The notes below the pieces were generated by a model. The model saw only the letters and a program-made list of their open reading frames with translations. It made no database searches and was not told where the DNA came from. DNA of 64,000 nucleotides, from positions 39,740,108 through 39,804,107 of the forward strand of contig OY744605.1 of the NCBI GenBank assembly GCA_963556255.1. The letters are read 5' to 3'. This DNA comes from Allolobophora icterica (Eukaryota > Annelida > Clitellata > Crassiclitellata > Lumbricidae). The position numbers were made by a program, and so were the translations under genes. Position 1 is the first letter of the stretch. Each line of letters begins with the position of its first letter. This document shows positions 13,604-26,700 of the stretch, piece by piece.

Positions 13604-13848
13604 GTGGGGCGTGGTGGCTCAGTGGTAAGTTCGGCGCCTTGTGACCGGAGGGTTGCAGGTTCGAATCCCACTCTAGCCGCTGCGTACGGACCTTGGGCAA
13701 GTCCTTCACTCGCAATTGCTCGTGGCGCTTCGGCGTGAAAATTCCGGCACAATATCAAATGCTGTAGTCGGGAGCGCCTCTGAGTAGTAGTTGACTTCGA
13801 GAGGCGCTATAGAAATATCCGGAATAAAAAATAAATAAAATCCACTCT
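13604..13848 (+). repeat. tRNA-derived SINE, family B, in plexin intron 2
   Basis: Head gggcgtggtggctcagtggt (A box) and gggttgcaggttcgaatccc (B box) are a classic tRNA-like promoter. The body follows with accttgggcaagtccttcac, the 3' end reads gaggcgctatagaaatatcc, and then a short A-rich AATAAA tail. A second full copy is at 59591. Confidence 0.85.
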
Positions 13849-14570
13849 CTAATCTCCTCCTCGAATCAATTACAATTACAAATAGTTACTGGTGAAAATA
13901 TGTCTCTGTTCTGGCTACTGGTAAAGCAGTGTGGGCATAAATATGCAAGACATGCATTTCTGTAATTCACTTCTGTAATTAAAACCAAAGTTAGAATAAA
14001 ACTGTAACTTTGAAAACTTTATATATTAGTAAGAGCTGACTCATCTTTACCGAGTCCATAGTTTGACCAATAATAAAACAAGTGAATTAGTTCTGCCTCA
14101 GACCAATCTAATTCATACTCAAAACCACAGAGGCCCAGAAAATACAATAACACCACATAAGGGACTGGTATAGTGTTTTGTTAATTTCATCAGAATTCAT
14201 GTCAGAATAAATCAGTGAAAGGTTGTACAAATTAACACAATGCCATCGAGCCATCTGAAAAATACTAGCAACACAAGGCCATAATGTCTAACACAATGAA
14301 AAATAATGGCAGCATTTATGTGGACCAACCTAGGCAAGCTCAAGTGTAATCTTCCATGATGCCAATCAACAAATCAGTCAAATATATCACTAAATCAACC
14401 AACCAATCAACCAATCAATTGAACAGTCAAATCCAACCAGTCAGGCAGCTGATAATTTACTTGGTCAGTCAGTCGTGACTCAAAAAGTGGAGTGGCACTT
14501 TTAGAAATGTCTGATTACGAATACGAAAGACCAATTGCAAGACAGACTCGTTGAAATGTATGGTACTTAC

Positions 14571-15335
14571 AGTATCGAAGCACGGCTTTGGCTGAACGAA
14601 ATGATCTGGTCCGGTGTTGCCCGTTCCATCGAAACATTTCTGAATGGTCTCTGTAAACTTCCTGCGTATATCTCGCATGGGGTAGATGCACATGGCAGAC
14701 GAAGTCGACGGCACTTTTGAGCTCGACTGGTTTGAGAAGATGCCGACCAAAATGTGCTCCATATCAGTAAGTGGAGCAATGTGGGGCAAACCAAGCGACT
14801 TGGCCAGGTTCGTACCCGGATAGCCAAGAAACGCTGCACGCAGTATGTTGTAATTAACACCATCATGATTACACTCAAGAGGAACCTCCGTGTAAGAGTA
14901 AAGCGACTTGTCGCTCTGACAGATCCGTGACACCTGCGTGACGTACTGTTCTGAGTCTGTTATCGCAGAGATCTTCTGGACCATAAGAAAGTAGCTGAAG
15001 CCGAGCGATCCGAAGCCGTATACGTAGTTGACACGGAAGAGATCACGCTGCTGGACTTCGATCTCAATCCGCGACGGTGTCAGTATGTCGTCAGAGACGA
15101 AATTCAGGTCCTGGAGACTGCGCATGCAGATTGCCGGAACAATGTCCTTGTAGGCAGGTAATCCTTTGGTGCTGCGAGTTGCTGCCACATACAGCACATC
15201 GGTGCTGGCAGGATTTGGAGGCCCTGGTGCCACGAACATCACCACAGAGGAATCTTCATCATTTGGAACAAGCATCATCCAGACGGCGTTATCCGTCTGT
15301 CTGATGTCTGTTAACAAATGCTTATCACAGTGTCC
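14571..15335 (-). CDS. A-type plexin, second coding exon (main part of Sema domain)
   Basis: 255 codons, phase 0 at both ends, with borders ttgcag|GGACAC and GATACT|gtaagt. It continues directly from ...INLYQ of the previous exon into GHCDKH, the expected plexin order. Recognisable Sema segments are VMFVAPGPPNP, DIVPAICMRSL, DLFRVNYVYGFGSLGFSYFL, VSRICQSDKSLYSYTEVPLE, LRAAFLGYPG and SAMCIYPMRDIRRKFTETIQ, then KCFDGTG. Cysteines fall where plexin Sema disulfides are expected. The reading frame stays open into both introns (14469-15359), but the splice sites and family alignment fix the exon ends. The semaphorin-binding propeller is extracellular. Confidence 0.93.
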
Positions 15336-16658
15336 CTGCAAGACAATGCAATCAGACATTTATATAGTGCCTTTTCCTCTCAGGTTAGACATGCAAGAAA
15401 ACTTAAATTTGAACCATAAACACATCATGTGTGTAATACTCCACAGAGTGTGTGCCATGTTTACACACTTGCTATTCACGCACTTTTATTATCTATGTCA
15501 TTACTAAATTTAATTGTGGTAGAATGATCCATCAGGCTTTATTATTAATAACATTATTATAATTATGATTTCAACTCTCTGCATTCCAGATATTTTGGCC
15601 TTTGTTCTGGCTCCACCAGGTAGATATTTTTAGGGGTTTTGGTCCATTTCACCACTGGAGAGTAAAACCTTATAATTATCTCATCAGCCAATGAAGATTG
15701 AATTAAAGTGTAAACATGAAAGTGTTTAGATATGAATTTTGAACATGCCTATCTTTACCATTAGCTGATTTTAAGTGTAAACCATCGTTTCTGAATGCAC
15801 CGCTGCTTCTTTCATAACCTCACTTAACAAGTTCATAGTACTAATTCCGTTTTTCTTTAATATTAGGATTCTTTTAAAGCTGAATTAAATACTGAAATAT
15901 CAATTACAGCAATACTTCTGCCACTATACGACATTACATATGCACACTAAAATCTTCTGTCAGTTCCGTGAATATCACGGATTTCTGAAATACTGACAGT
16001 CAATTCTGTGCAAAAACTGCAGGGTCTTGGCATCTTCACATAGTTCAGCATATCGTATGGAGAAAAACCAATTTCTTTTCCAAACCAACTGCACTGCATC
16101 ATAATGCTAGTAAAAAGCCTATATAAGCCTTACATTGAATCAATTCAGCATATCCGAAATGCAGCCTGAGTGATTCATATGGAGGAATTTAACAGGCCTC
16201 TCAAGCACTTCCAAAACAGACCCATACATCATACACTGACTGCTTTCTAGGATTTGCGGCTGATGTCATGAAAACAGCCTACTATAAAATGATACAACTC
16301 TTGCATGAACACCACAGACAGATACCATAACGTAGCATACGAGGTTAATATAAGACACAGATTCAACAGAGATCGTCCTTAGAATGCAACCTATGGGAGC
16401 CGTATAACGTGCTGAGTACAATGACGTTGCAGTAAATTGAGGTTCCATTTGTAAAGGTGAATTAAATTTGGGATACCATGTTGCCATGACTGAGTCCTAT
16501 CAGAATTTGCATTGTAATTGGACATGTTACAAGCTGGGTCTGATGTGCCTGCGTAGACATCATGATGACCACATAACCGTGTAGGTTATTGAAACACAGG
16601 TGAGACAAATGTTAAAAAAGCACTTCATTACACTGATAAAAGGGTGTAACCGCCTTAC
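15336..16658 (-). other. Plexin intron 1 (coding exon 1 to 2)
   Basis: About 1.3 kb between two confidently placed plexin exons, with gtaagg donor and ttgcag acceptor. It is AT-rich, and I recognise no repeat family or additional exon in it. Confidence 0.85.
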
Positions 16659-17093
16659 CTGATAAAGGTTAATGCAAGATATGAGCCTTTCTCCACGATA
16701 GTCGATGACCAGAGCTTTGCTGACGCTGTGCATCATTGTCTTCTCGAAGTCCTTGCAGTTACTTCCAAAGCACTGGCATTCACTTGTTGGCGGAGGACAG
16801 TTTGGATTGTCCTCCTTTGGACCGTTTTCCACCATTGCTTCCAGCTTCAGGGTATCCGACAGCTGGTACAGGCGGTCTGTTGCTCCGACGTACACCCGTC
16901 CACTGTTCTTATCAACCACCAGGTGATGCAGAGTCCCGGAAGTGGCAACGTCGCTGAAGACCTCATTTTCTGAACCGCTCCCGTGAACGAAGCACGCAAA
17001 TAGAAACGTGATGACTAAAGGCACTTGGCATACAATAATGTTGTAAGTTTTCACAGTATGGCCGTTTCTGCTTCGGCCCTTCTCTTCCTCCAT
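16659..17093 (-). CDS. A-type plexin, first coding exon (signal peptide and start of Sema domain)
   Basis: Encodes the N-terminal 145 residues of a plexin, a single-pass cell-surface receptor for semaphorins that signals to the actin cytoskeleton through a cytoplasmic GAP domain. The ATG at 17093 is followed by a short basic stretch, a hydrophobic segment at about residues 18-37 (signal peptide, probably cleaved near HGSGS), then Sema strands: HHLVVDKNSGRVYVGATDRL, a cysteine-rich stretch NCPPPTSECQCFGSNC and KALVIDYRGERLISCINLYQ, the usual plexin signature before the first Sema intron. The exon ends CAG|gtaagg at 16659, phase 0. A minus-strand acceptor (ttgttacag|taacATG) lies just before the start, so an upstream non-coding exon is expected. 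Resemblance to PLXNA proteins is from recall of the family; the exact subtype is inferred. Confidence 0.93.
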
Positions 17094-17097
17094 GTTA

Positions 17098-20000
17098 CTG
17101 TAACAAATGGAAAGCAGTAAGTCTCAGTTTCAAAAGACGAGTCCTCAGGGGAAGATTACCCTGAACGTTAGCAGCCCCGTTGCATATCGTTTAACCCGAC
17201 TTGATCACAACAAAAACAGTTCTAGTTCACGGCTCGTATATCACACACAGTTCAGTTGACACCCCTAGACAGCCAGCCCCAACACTGACAGCATGCAACA
17301 CTATCAAGAATCAATAGCTCTTGCTTAAAGCCAAAGAGATCTCCTTCAACCAGTCAGTCGACAGTGAAAGTAAACCACAAGACAGGACTGAAGGCAGTCA
17401 ACTTAAGACTGACAAACATCGAAAGCGATTTTCCATTAACTAAAACTGAAGACGGTGAGGATCAAACGCAAGTTTAAAACTCGAATAACACTGAACCTCT
17501 CTATCTAATGAAATGATAGCATTTCATACACAAATATTTTATTCCATATTATTGCTACTGATTTTATTATTACTAATTTCGTCATTACTATTGCTATAAA
17601 AATAATATTAGTTATTATTTTTAAAATAATAATAACTATAATAATATTGTTACAAAAGATATATCATTATAAAAATAACATAATAATATATCTTTTTAAA
17701 CCATAAGATAATGCAATTAAATCAACCACCAATGCAGCTCACTAAGCCGAGCAAAATATATGTATAAAGAGGACACATAATTATATAAATATATATATGC
17801 AGTTTTTCTATACAAATTTGCTAATGGAATATGATGAGTGTTTTTGTGCATACAAGCATAATTACAATTACTAACTGATGTATGTCTGCAAAAAAGGTCC
17901 ATGCATAAATGCGATGATGTTAACATGACCTTTGGCAGCTCAGTAAAGCCGATTTCTTGGAGGTTAGAGACATCTGGAAGCAGTATAATATCCACTTCAG
18001 AGCAGGTATGTTGGTGTACCGCCTTCAGAAGCTCCACAGAATACTCCATAGAATAATTGTCTTCTAATAGGCATCAAATGGAGGGAGTGAAATAACCTCA
18101 TAAGGCTTCAACTGCTCCTCCTGCCCCTTCCCCCACCTACATCCGCTCAGTTCTGCCATAAACCTGTCTGTTCCACTGGCATGTAAGCCGGAAAACCTCA
18201 GCAGACAAGCAGCACAAAAGTAGCTGCCCTCTGACAACGGCCACACCCAATGGTCTCAACCTCACTGCCTGGCTTTCTTGCACTCTGTCTGTCTGTCTGT
18301 GTCTCTCTATATCTCTTTCTTTGCCTCTGCCAGTTCATGATGAGGTCAAACTGACAACTGCATGTTGTAGCTTGCTGCTGTCCTCTTTGTCTTGCAAAGA
18401 CTTGTGAACCTAAGTATCCCATTGCTTAAAGGAGCTCTGCCTTTCAGAAAAGCACATAATGACTTACAAGTAAATAATTCATACACATTGCATGTATATA
18501 AGTTTACACGTATACTTAGTATTTAGACATTTCTAACGTGGCACCCTCAGTACAACCTAATCAGAGGCGCTCCCAGTGCAAGAACCCCAAGGAAAGAGAA
18601 CAGATTTTAGACAACTACGTAAGTATGTGTGTAAGTATGTCTGTACGTATCCAAACATTTATATAGCACATTTTCAGAATCTCACTAATGCACTGAAGAA
18701 CATTACAAAGGCTCTGTGTGTAGCAATGCACACCAACACATTCTCCATATAGTGCTTATTAGAAAACGTTAGACCTCAGTACAATATTTTACTTCTTTTT
18801 TTGACATGGACTGCCACATACTGACCTGATGCCACTGGGGTCACAACAGAAGTCGCACCGTTAATATTCTTAAATCAATTCAGATTGAAGAATTGACGAC
18901 TAATCTCATCTTGGATCTAGAGACAGCTCTCAATCACAATGTCCAGCAGAAAATTCGCAGCCACGCTATATCAAACTATATCACTGGTCATCTATTACAC
19001 CACTACCACCAACCCCACCATGCCACCCCAGTGCTATACACAATCAAAGAGATCTAAACAAAGACACCAGACAGGTGTTTAATTCACAGATACCACACAT
19101 ACACATGTATACGCACACATATATAACGTACATGTGCTATGCAAGCACTGACACTATTTAGTCAACAGTTGTATTTCTTCCAGCTGAACGCCTTTATTCT
19201 GATATATGCATGTTCTTGTTCCCGCCAGCAGAGCGCAGGCCAGCTGTGGAACAAGATATACCTTGGCCAAGTGAATTTATTCCACTTATCCACAGTCCAG
19301 ATGTTGGTGGCTGATGGGACCATTAACGGTTAGAATATTCTGGAATGCATGCAGCACTCCTGTTGGTTATATGGCCCACGGACAAAACAAGGCATGCATC
19401 ACTTTGCGTTTAGAAGCAGCTGAACAGGAGCGTACAAGTACTCATTTTATTTGCTTAGTAATTTATTCTCTTACATAAATTTCTTCTACGAACAAGACAG
19501 AAGTTGATGATAACTCTATGCGCATCTAATAGTTCTTACCTAATTTAATCGACTCTTCCTTGGTACATTTTTCACAGTACACTAGGCATCAATCCACGGA
19601 CGGTCTCTTTGAAGAGAATCCCACAGTCAGTAATCATAATCCAATATGTGGAACAGTGTGTTAAAGTCTTGCCAAGTAACAAAATGCTCCACCCATCAAC
19701 GACATTCAGACATTTGTGTAATGAACAGAATAGGGAGCAGACTGAAGTGGCTCAGCTGGCCTTCGATTAACCTGGAATTTTGGGAGGAATTGGGGTCATA
19801 ACCTATAAATGTTGTTCTCCTCAAATAAGACAATTGCTGATGCACAGAAAAAACATTAACATCAACTCTATCATTAATGTAGTACATGAAGAATATGACT
19901 CCAGAGGCTTACTAAGTCATTTTCTACATCATATATGGCAACGAACGAACGTATCCAGAGAGAATTACGGTATCCATCCATAGGACGCTGCCCAGTACTG

Positions 20001-20430
20001 CCATACAATTTTCTTGCAAACAGCTCCCCAACCCAGGAAAAGCAATTACACAGTCTGTATGCCCAAGCAAGTGTATGTGCGCACATTAGGTGACATTTAC
20101 CCATTCGTTGGCATTTCCACCCCACATGTATCAAACAGAACAGAACAGAACCGAGCGAGTGCCATGTCCTCAAAGAAGGATCCACTCAGAAGCTAGCAGA
20201 CATTGTGCCTCTGGTCTAAAAAGGCCAACATCACAATATATGAAACCTCTGGGTATCTTTACCCAAGTTTCACCCTCTCACACCCTGCCCCAAAGGCCAA
20301 CGATCACCACTAGAGGCTTCCAATATATCACTCTATATAAAGACTACACTAAGATTCATTGCAGAGTCTGTTCAATAGTCCTTTCATCCACCCATTCAGC
20401 CATAGCTTCACTCATTTATTGATTAACCAC
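17098..20430. other. Plexin upstream region, no coding exon seen
   Basis: Sequence 5' of the plexin start. 17510-17700 is strongly AT-rich (ATAATA runs). No exon or well-defined repeat is recognised elsewhere. It is probably intron if a distant non-coding leader exon exists. Confidence 0.4.
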
Positions 20431-20439
20431 TTCATCAAT

Positions 20440-21080
20440 ACATAGACCTATCCATAAACATACCCATCCATTGAGTTCTCCATTTCTCAGTCATCCGGTA
20501 GATCTATCCATCTGTCTGTCTATCCAACACTAAATCCATCAGTTCATCTGTATCCACCAGTTCAACTATCCATCTGTCAATCCATCAGTTCATCTGTCTA
20601 TCCACCAGCAGAACCCTCCATCTCTCAGTCTACCAGTGGACCCATCGATCAGTCCATCCCTCCATTTGTCGATGCACCACTCGATCCCACAATCTGTCCA
20701 TCCACAACTTGATCCCTTCATCTGTCAACCCATCAGTCAGTCCCTCCATCTGTCAACCCATCACGCAATTCCTCCATCTGTCAATCCATCAGTCAATCCC
20801 TCCATCTGTCAATCCATCAGTCAATCCCTCCATCTGTCAATCCATCAGTCAATCCCTCCATCTGTCAATCCATCAGTCAATCTCTCCACCTGTCAATCCA
20901 TCAGTCAATCCCCTATCTGTCAATCCATTAGGCAATCCCCCATCTGTCAATCCATCAGTCAATCCTTCCATCTGTCAATCCATCAGTCAATCCCTCCATC
21001 TGTCAATCCATCAGTCAATCCCTCCATCTGTCAATCCCTCCATCTTTCAACCCATCAGTAGATCACTATCTGTTGATCCA
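20440..21080. repeat. 28-bp minisatellite within ATCC-rich array
   Basis: The core (about 20770-21050) is tandem copies of tcaatccctccatctg + tcaatccatcag. The left part (20440-20770) holds more diverged catctgtc/ccatcagt units. The frames rich in Ser, Gln, Pro and His are translations of this repeat and not genes. Confidence 0.92.
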
Positions 21081-21089
21081 TCATAAAAT

Positions 21090-22465
21090 CCACTCACCAA
21101 CCAACAAGATCATAAGCCATGTAATTAGCTACACGTACGCCAATAATTAACAAAAATAAGACAATAAAAACAAGTGAACTTGTGGCCTATACATAATAAC
21201 TCCATGAGATTTGTTTTCATGACTCAGCCCTAGTCAAGTGTAACATATTAAGTAGGTACTGCTAGCATGCATAATCAGAGCAGAGAGGAATGCATATGCA
21301 AAGACTGCAACACAGCAACTGAGGTATTCCATTTACCAGCAGCATCAGTATTTTATTCAAAGCCCATATAGACAAAATCCCTGAAAAAATGTTTCAGTAA
21401 AGTACCATGTTGCGGCTTGTTGCCTACTGATCTGGTGTAGAGTTCAGGTCCAGTTAGATGCAGAGGCACAAGCAGCCTCAAGCAAATGCCAAAACACTCC
21501 CACACTCACACACAAACACAAGTGCAGGACATGCACCTATAGATTTTTAAACCCTAAGCTTTTGTAGTACTTTTCATATAGCCATGAAAATGCTTCAACA
21601 GAGTAAACATTCTAATAAAAATAACTGAGCCTGTATCCCTAATGTCATTCAGCACACAATGATCTGATGAAGTTGATCATAAAGGCCATAGCAATGGGAA
21701 TAACTTCAAATAACCACAACTACAGTCAACCAGTTCTAGACATGCAACCGAATGTCAAAGCACCCTCAACCTAAACACTCCCTTCGACAGACATCATCAT
21801 ACTAGCAGACTACTTGATCGCTAAACTACCACCCTATTCCTGGTCCCTTGGCAACAGAGAGGGGTATGTGGGACATGGGGGAAGGGTGTAAATAATGTGC
21901 ATTTACACAGAGCCACAAAGACACCATTTAACTGAACATAAATGTGCTTGGGATAGACTGCCCTAAACAGATTAGATGAAACTTAATCTATCTGCCTCAA
22001 CAAAGCAAACGTGTAATAATAACACGCATTCCCACATAACCTGTATGTGATTCTTGGTTACATTTAAGATAAAAGTCTGTATAAATAAAAAAATCTGCAG
22101 TTTTTAAAGATTTGCAACACCTGTTCAATGCCTCATTTTATATTTAATTGACAGTGCTATTGTACTACACTACTGTTACTAATCTAACCCAAGTAACTAA
22201 TGACAATAAATACAGATTAATACAGTATGTGGTGCCACAATTAAAACATGTACGTTAATAAAACCTAATTTATAATTTATGAGATTTTTAACTAAAATAC
22301 AATGATTCAAATAAATAATTTTATACTATTTATGAGCACCATTGTAGGAATCTGTATCAACCGTAAACTTCCAATTTATCAACTGCAGGCTGCCTAAATA
22401 CACAAAAACAGTGTCTGGATCCAACTGGCTCTAAATCCTGCATCAAACAAGGCGGATGAACTTAC
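21090..22465. other. No recognised feature
   Basis: AT-rich sequence without recognisable exons or repeats. Confidence 0.35.
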
Positions 22466-22568
22466 CAAAAATGCCTCCAGACGTGAAGATGAGACCAGGC
22501 CCACTTTCTTCAGTAGTATCACAAAGATAAATCATTGAGTCTGTGGTGACTACGTGCGAGATCAGCTG
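22466..22568 (-). CDS. Possible orphan exon, unknown protein
   Basis: On the minus strand a pyrimidine-rich acceptor (cctcttctgtccacacag) precedes 34 open codons plus one base, ending at TTTTG|gtaag. The frame includes SMIYLCDTTEESGPGLIF; both other frames contain stops. I do not recognise the protein. It is on the same strand as plexin, but its exit phase does not join the plexin ATG frame. Neighbouring sequence (22600-22720) resembles 26680-26760, so it may be part of a repeat. This is a weak call resting only on splice-like borders and an open frame. Confidence 0.2.
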
Positions 22569-23194
22569 CTGTGTGGACAGAAGAGGCAACAGCTGCGCGC
22601 TAGTATCCCAGGCCGTCTCTGGCTCTGGCTAAGGAGGCCTTAATTCTGTGTAGCCTTCCCTGCTCTGTGGCTCATCACAGGTAAAAGTAACGGCTACAAA
22701 AAGGCTGTGTATTGAGTATTGGAATCAGGGCTCAGTACTGGCTGTAGGAAGGGTACCAGAGCCTCACGGTGACCGTCAGCAGGCCTACCGGCAAACAAAT
22801 CATTCAACTGAGGCTTTTTATCCTGAGGTAAACAGTCCCACACTCTGGGTGGGTGGGGGGGATGAAACTGCAAATAGGCCCAAACTTCAACACTGTGACC
22901 AAGAGAGGACAGCGTGGGTGCGGTGACTGAGGGCTAAGCTGGTTCCTATCTAGCTGCATAGTTTACCTTTTACCAATTCTAGTTAAGCAAAGCAATACTA
23001 AGGCAAAAAGAATGAGACAACCATTCCAGATACTACCCCTTACCAACTGCGCCTGCGGGTTCATAATCCCTTCAGCTGATGGCAAGATGAGGAAAACTTT
23101 CATCATAAAGATGCTATATCAGATTTAAGGATAATATTATGTGGACTGCTTTGATGATGTTTGATCACAACCATGATGTGTAATCATAAGCATG

Positions 23195-23268
23195 TATGTA
23201 AACCAAAATGCGGATAGCAATTGGTATATGAATTAAAGAATATCCTTATCTTATCTTATCTAATACCT
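23195..23268 (+). repeat. Retroposon 3' tail with (TTATC)n
   Basis: aaccaaaatgcggatagcaa, then aattaaagaatatcc, then ttatcttatcttatc. The same tail type (CCGCA..., AATAAAGAATAT, short tandem end) is seen at 25484 and on the other strand at 38675 and 39298. Confidence 0.45.
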
Positions 23269-23708
23269 CTAGGATGAATTTTGAGACTTGAACTGTTCTT
23301 AAAAGTTGTCAGGTCTAATTAAAGGCCGTCTGTAGGCCACGAAAGCCACCATTCATTTAATGACAACAGGCCCTGCTGGCCTTTTTGTTGGCTTAGTCAG
23401 TCACGTCAGCTCAGTCAGTTGATTCCAGCTGGCTGTCACAGTGCCACTCCAAATGACCCACAATTTTAATGCATGAAAATTGAAGCAGGTCACGGAAGTC
23501 ATCAGAATCTCAATGCAGGTCATCACTGAGGTTCAGCTGGGCAGATTTAACAATAACACACCTGGACATACTTAAGACCATCTCACCTGTGAATTGTATG
23601 AATACCTAAAACCATAAGACAGACCCTGAAGGATCTTTGAATAGAAGTATACCCGCCAGCTCCCAGTCAGTGACCACAGGGCCCACAAAACAGCCAGCCT
23701 CACTTTAT

Positions 23709-23789
23709 AGCAGGAAGACTGAAGCAATTGGCTGAATATAGGTCACCCAGCAGGAAGACTGAAGCAATTGGCTGAATATAGGTCAACCG
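23709..23789. repeat. Tandem duplication of about 41 bp
   Basis: gcaggaagactgaagcaatt followed by ggctgaatataggtca occurs twice in a row with no internal mismatch. Confidence 0.9.
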
Positions 23790-26700
23790 AGCACCAGGTT
23801 AAGAACCTGGATACAGGGACTAATAAGAACTGTGGAACACCCTGCACATCTGAGAACCTGGATTTTAAAAGGTTTATACAGAATTATGAACACCTGGATA
23901 TGCAGGCTCACTGTGAATCATGCATGCAAACTGAATTATGAATACCATTCATGTAAGGCTGAAGCATAATAACAGGGACACCAGAACGCACGGCTGAAAC
24001 TGAATTAAGGATCTCAGGATACAAGTTGAAATAGAAATACGAACATCTTGATAAGAAGAATAAACTGAATTATGAACACTGGTCGGAATTACAGACGTGG
24101 GCCACATAGGTTGTTGTCTCACCCAAAGTGCCATTTCAGAGGAATATTCTGGTGCAATAATTTTTTATGTTTGGACATTCACTGTTGCCGAGCGTGCGCG
24201 CTGTAGTTATTCTTTGATTCTGCAATGGATTGTGAAGGTATTTCTACGCATTTCATCTTGGCAAATGCTACTGGATGAGACAGGATGGTCGTCTTTTGGT
24301 TGAGCCTCATATCTACGGACCTCAAGTCTCACATCCATGGACCTATGTATGCCGTTTGCAGCCAAGTAATTTTCCGGCAAATGAGGAGAGTGACCTCAAC
24401 CTTAGTTATGTTTGGCCCTTCAGTAGGTGATGAATACCTTTTCTGCATAGGGATTTCTCAACTCTGCTTCATCTACGACCAAAAAGGTCCTCCAGGGTGG
24501 TGGATTATGGTGCATAGCAGATGGTGCCACCTGTTCTCACTGTTAACTATCCACACACTGTGGTCCAGGAATGAATATGGTGTCATCTGTCAACTCTGAC
24601 TGGATATGAATACGTTGGTTTGGCTCCACATGTAATTGTAATTAGTAACTTCTATTGCGCCGGTGTCTAATGCACAAGGCATCGACCAATGGCACACCAA
24701 AACGAAGCATAATCAGGTCAATATCCAGACGATCAGTCCATAAGACAAAGGGGCAGCCTATGGTGGATAAAAGCAATTTGGGAGATGTAAGTTTTAAGTT
24801 GAGAATGAAATGACACAAGCGACTGAGCAGAGCGCACAGGCACAGGTCTCGAGCGAGTTCCAACAACCGAAAACGCAATGCTTCTTAATTTAGGTATGAC
24901 CAGACAACGATAATCAGATGATCCCGTTGAATAATGAAAAGTCTGGAGAATAAGACCTGATTTTCAGTATTGTCGCTTGAGCATGTGTGCATAAGCCTGC
25001 TACAGCCGACTCTCGAAGTTATCTGTGCCTAGTTTTACTGGAGTAGTTTCTGTTCTTAGCAACAATTAACATCACTAAGGCTTGTGTAGGCAGCCCTTGG
25101 TTAGATAATTAAAGGCACAATACTCAGTGTCAATATAACTAAGGTAACACAGGCTGAAGCTGAATTAAGGAGTGACGTTAAGCCCCACCTGATGCTAAGA
25201 ATTCTGAGCAATTTGAAAGGCCTGTGCTGAATTGCTGCAATTAAGCCTGAACCAAGCCAAAACTTCTGGACCACAGACAGTACAATGACTAATCCGATGA
25301 AGGTCTGCAATATACTGACTATCTTAATAACACAGTCATAGATATCTTACCTCTACTACTCTTCAGTGGCAAAATGTGACCTTTTCACTTAACACTTGAC
25401 CGAAATTAAGTCTATCTTTCTGTATGCTATTATTTTTATCAGTTTCTTATGCATCTATTTGTATAACCTGTATTGTTAACCACAGTGCGTTTGCAGGTGG
25501 TATAATAAAGAATATACTTACTTACTTAAAGTTGAAGTATAAAACTGCCTCACATGCAGATAGAGCAACCTCCATGGGTCATTTTCAATCAAATTATCAA
25601 AATTAATCATCCAAGCTGCTGTGAAATAAATCTGTTTCTTAAAAGGATATATCACCCACAAGCAGCAGAAGAAGAAAGCCCAGCATTTCATCTCTCTGCC
25701 AGCTTAATCCTCCCATGGATGCTGAACTTGAAACCAACTTCAAATAATTGGGCACAATGAAACCCATGTCCATATGCTGGGGGTATTTAATCTCTGAAAT
25801 CATGCACTAACAAGTGCAACAACACAGACATGTGGTGCTCCAGCACTCATCTGAAACTTACTCTTCTAGTTTATCCCTACAAAGGATTGGTGCTGGGGGC
25901 GGTGTCATTTGCCCCATTTGCCCCTAGCAGGGCTCCAACTGAAGATAATCCAGTAAGGACATCTGTTGACCTTCTGAGAAAGCCGGCTGGTGTTTGGAGG
26001 GATGTCTTTTATGTTGCCAGATCAACAACAAAGTCAATCCAAGGGCTCTTGGTCACTTTATGTGCCAAAATATCGCCATGGAGACTAGTACTCTATCCAC
26101 ATGGGTAAACCGTGCACATATATACATATATATGCATGTAAATTCATGTATGTATATACCAGAGGGGTGTAACAACCTGAATGATAAATACTGTATTGAG
26201 AAGTGTGCATAATTAGTTACACTGAATTCTGCACTGCATGTGCTATCGTCAGCTGGTTGCTTGCTTGCTACTCTGTAATCACAACTTCAGGTGTATAAAT
26301 TTTAATAAAATACAGTCTTGGTACTTGAATTCACTCTGTAAGTGGTACTCGACTTCCGGAGTCACTCCATTGCTAGATACAATACATATTTCAATGTCAC
26401 ACTGTGGATGCACAAACTTTGGATTTCAGTGGGAACACTAAAAAATTATGTATTAGCAAAGACATAATTTTTATATAATATTGTGGTAAACTTTGGTTGA
26501 GGCAGGGCTGTTCCAAGCAGGTGAACTTCCCACACCTGCAACATTAATACACCTAAGTGATGATATTATTATTACCTACATTTAGCAGTATCACTACTAC
26601 TTTCATAGGGCAGATAAAATGGTGAGTCCCTAAGCTCCGCTGCTGTAAGGGCAGACACAACAACCCTGCATACTGGTATCCCAGGCCTTTGGCTGCTGGC

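Larger units (their letters stand above)
11310..14570 (-). other. Plexin intron 2 (coding exon 2 to 3)
   Basis: About 3.3 kb with gtaagt donor and gttgacag acceptor. It contains two SINE copies, one in each orientation (annotated separately). At 13330-13373 a short direct repeat of gaccaatgacaaccggtc is visible. No further plexin exon is recognised, and codon phase is complete without one. Confidence 0.8.

Noticed and set aside
13604..13700. tRNA-like A and B boxes as a genuine tRNA gene
   Set aside because: Strong promoter boxes, but followed by a SINE body and tail, with a second copy at 59591; no proper acceptor stem closure.
18843..19055. Reverse transcriptase-like stretch LILDLETALNHN
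   Set aside because: Only a few residues resemble the LDLSAAFD block, with no supporting motifs nearby.
20636..21086. Two overlapping frames of 125-141 codons rich in Ser, Gln and Pro
   Set aside because: Produced by the 28-bp minisatellite; 28 is not a multiple of three, so the frames rotate and several stay open.
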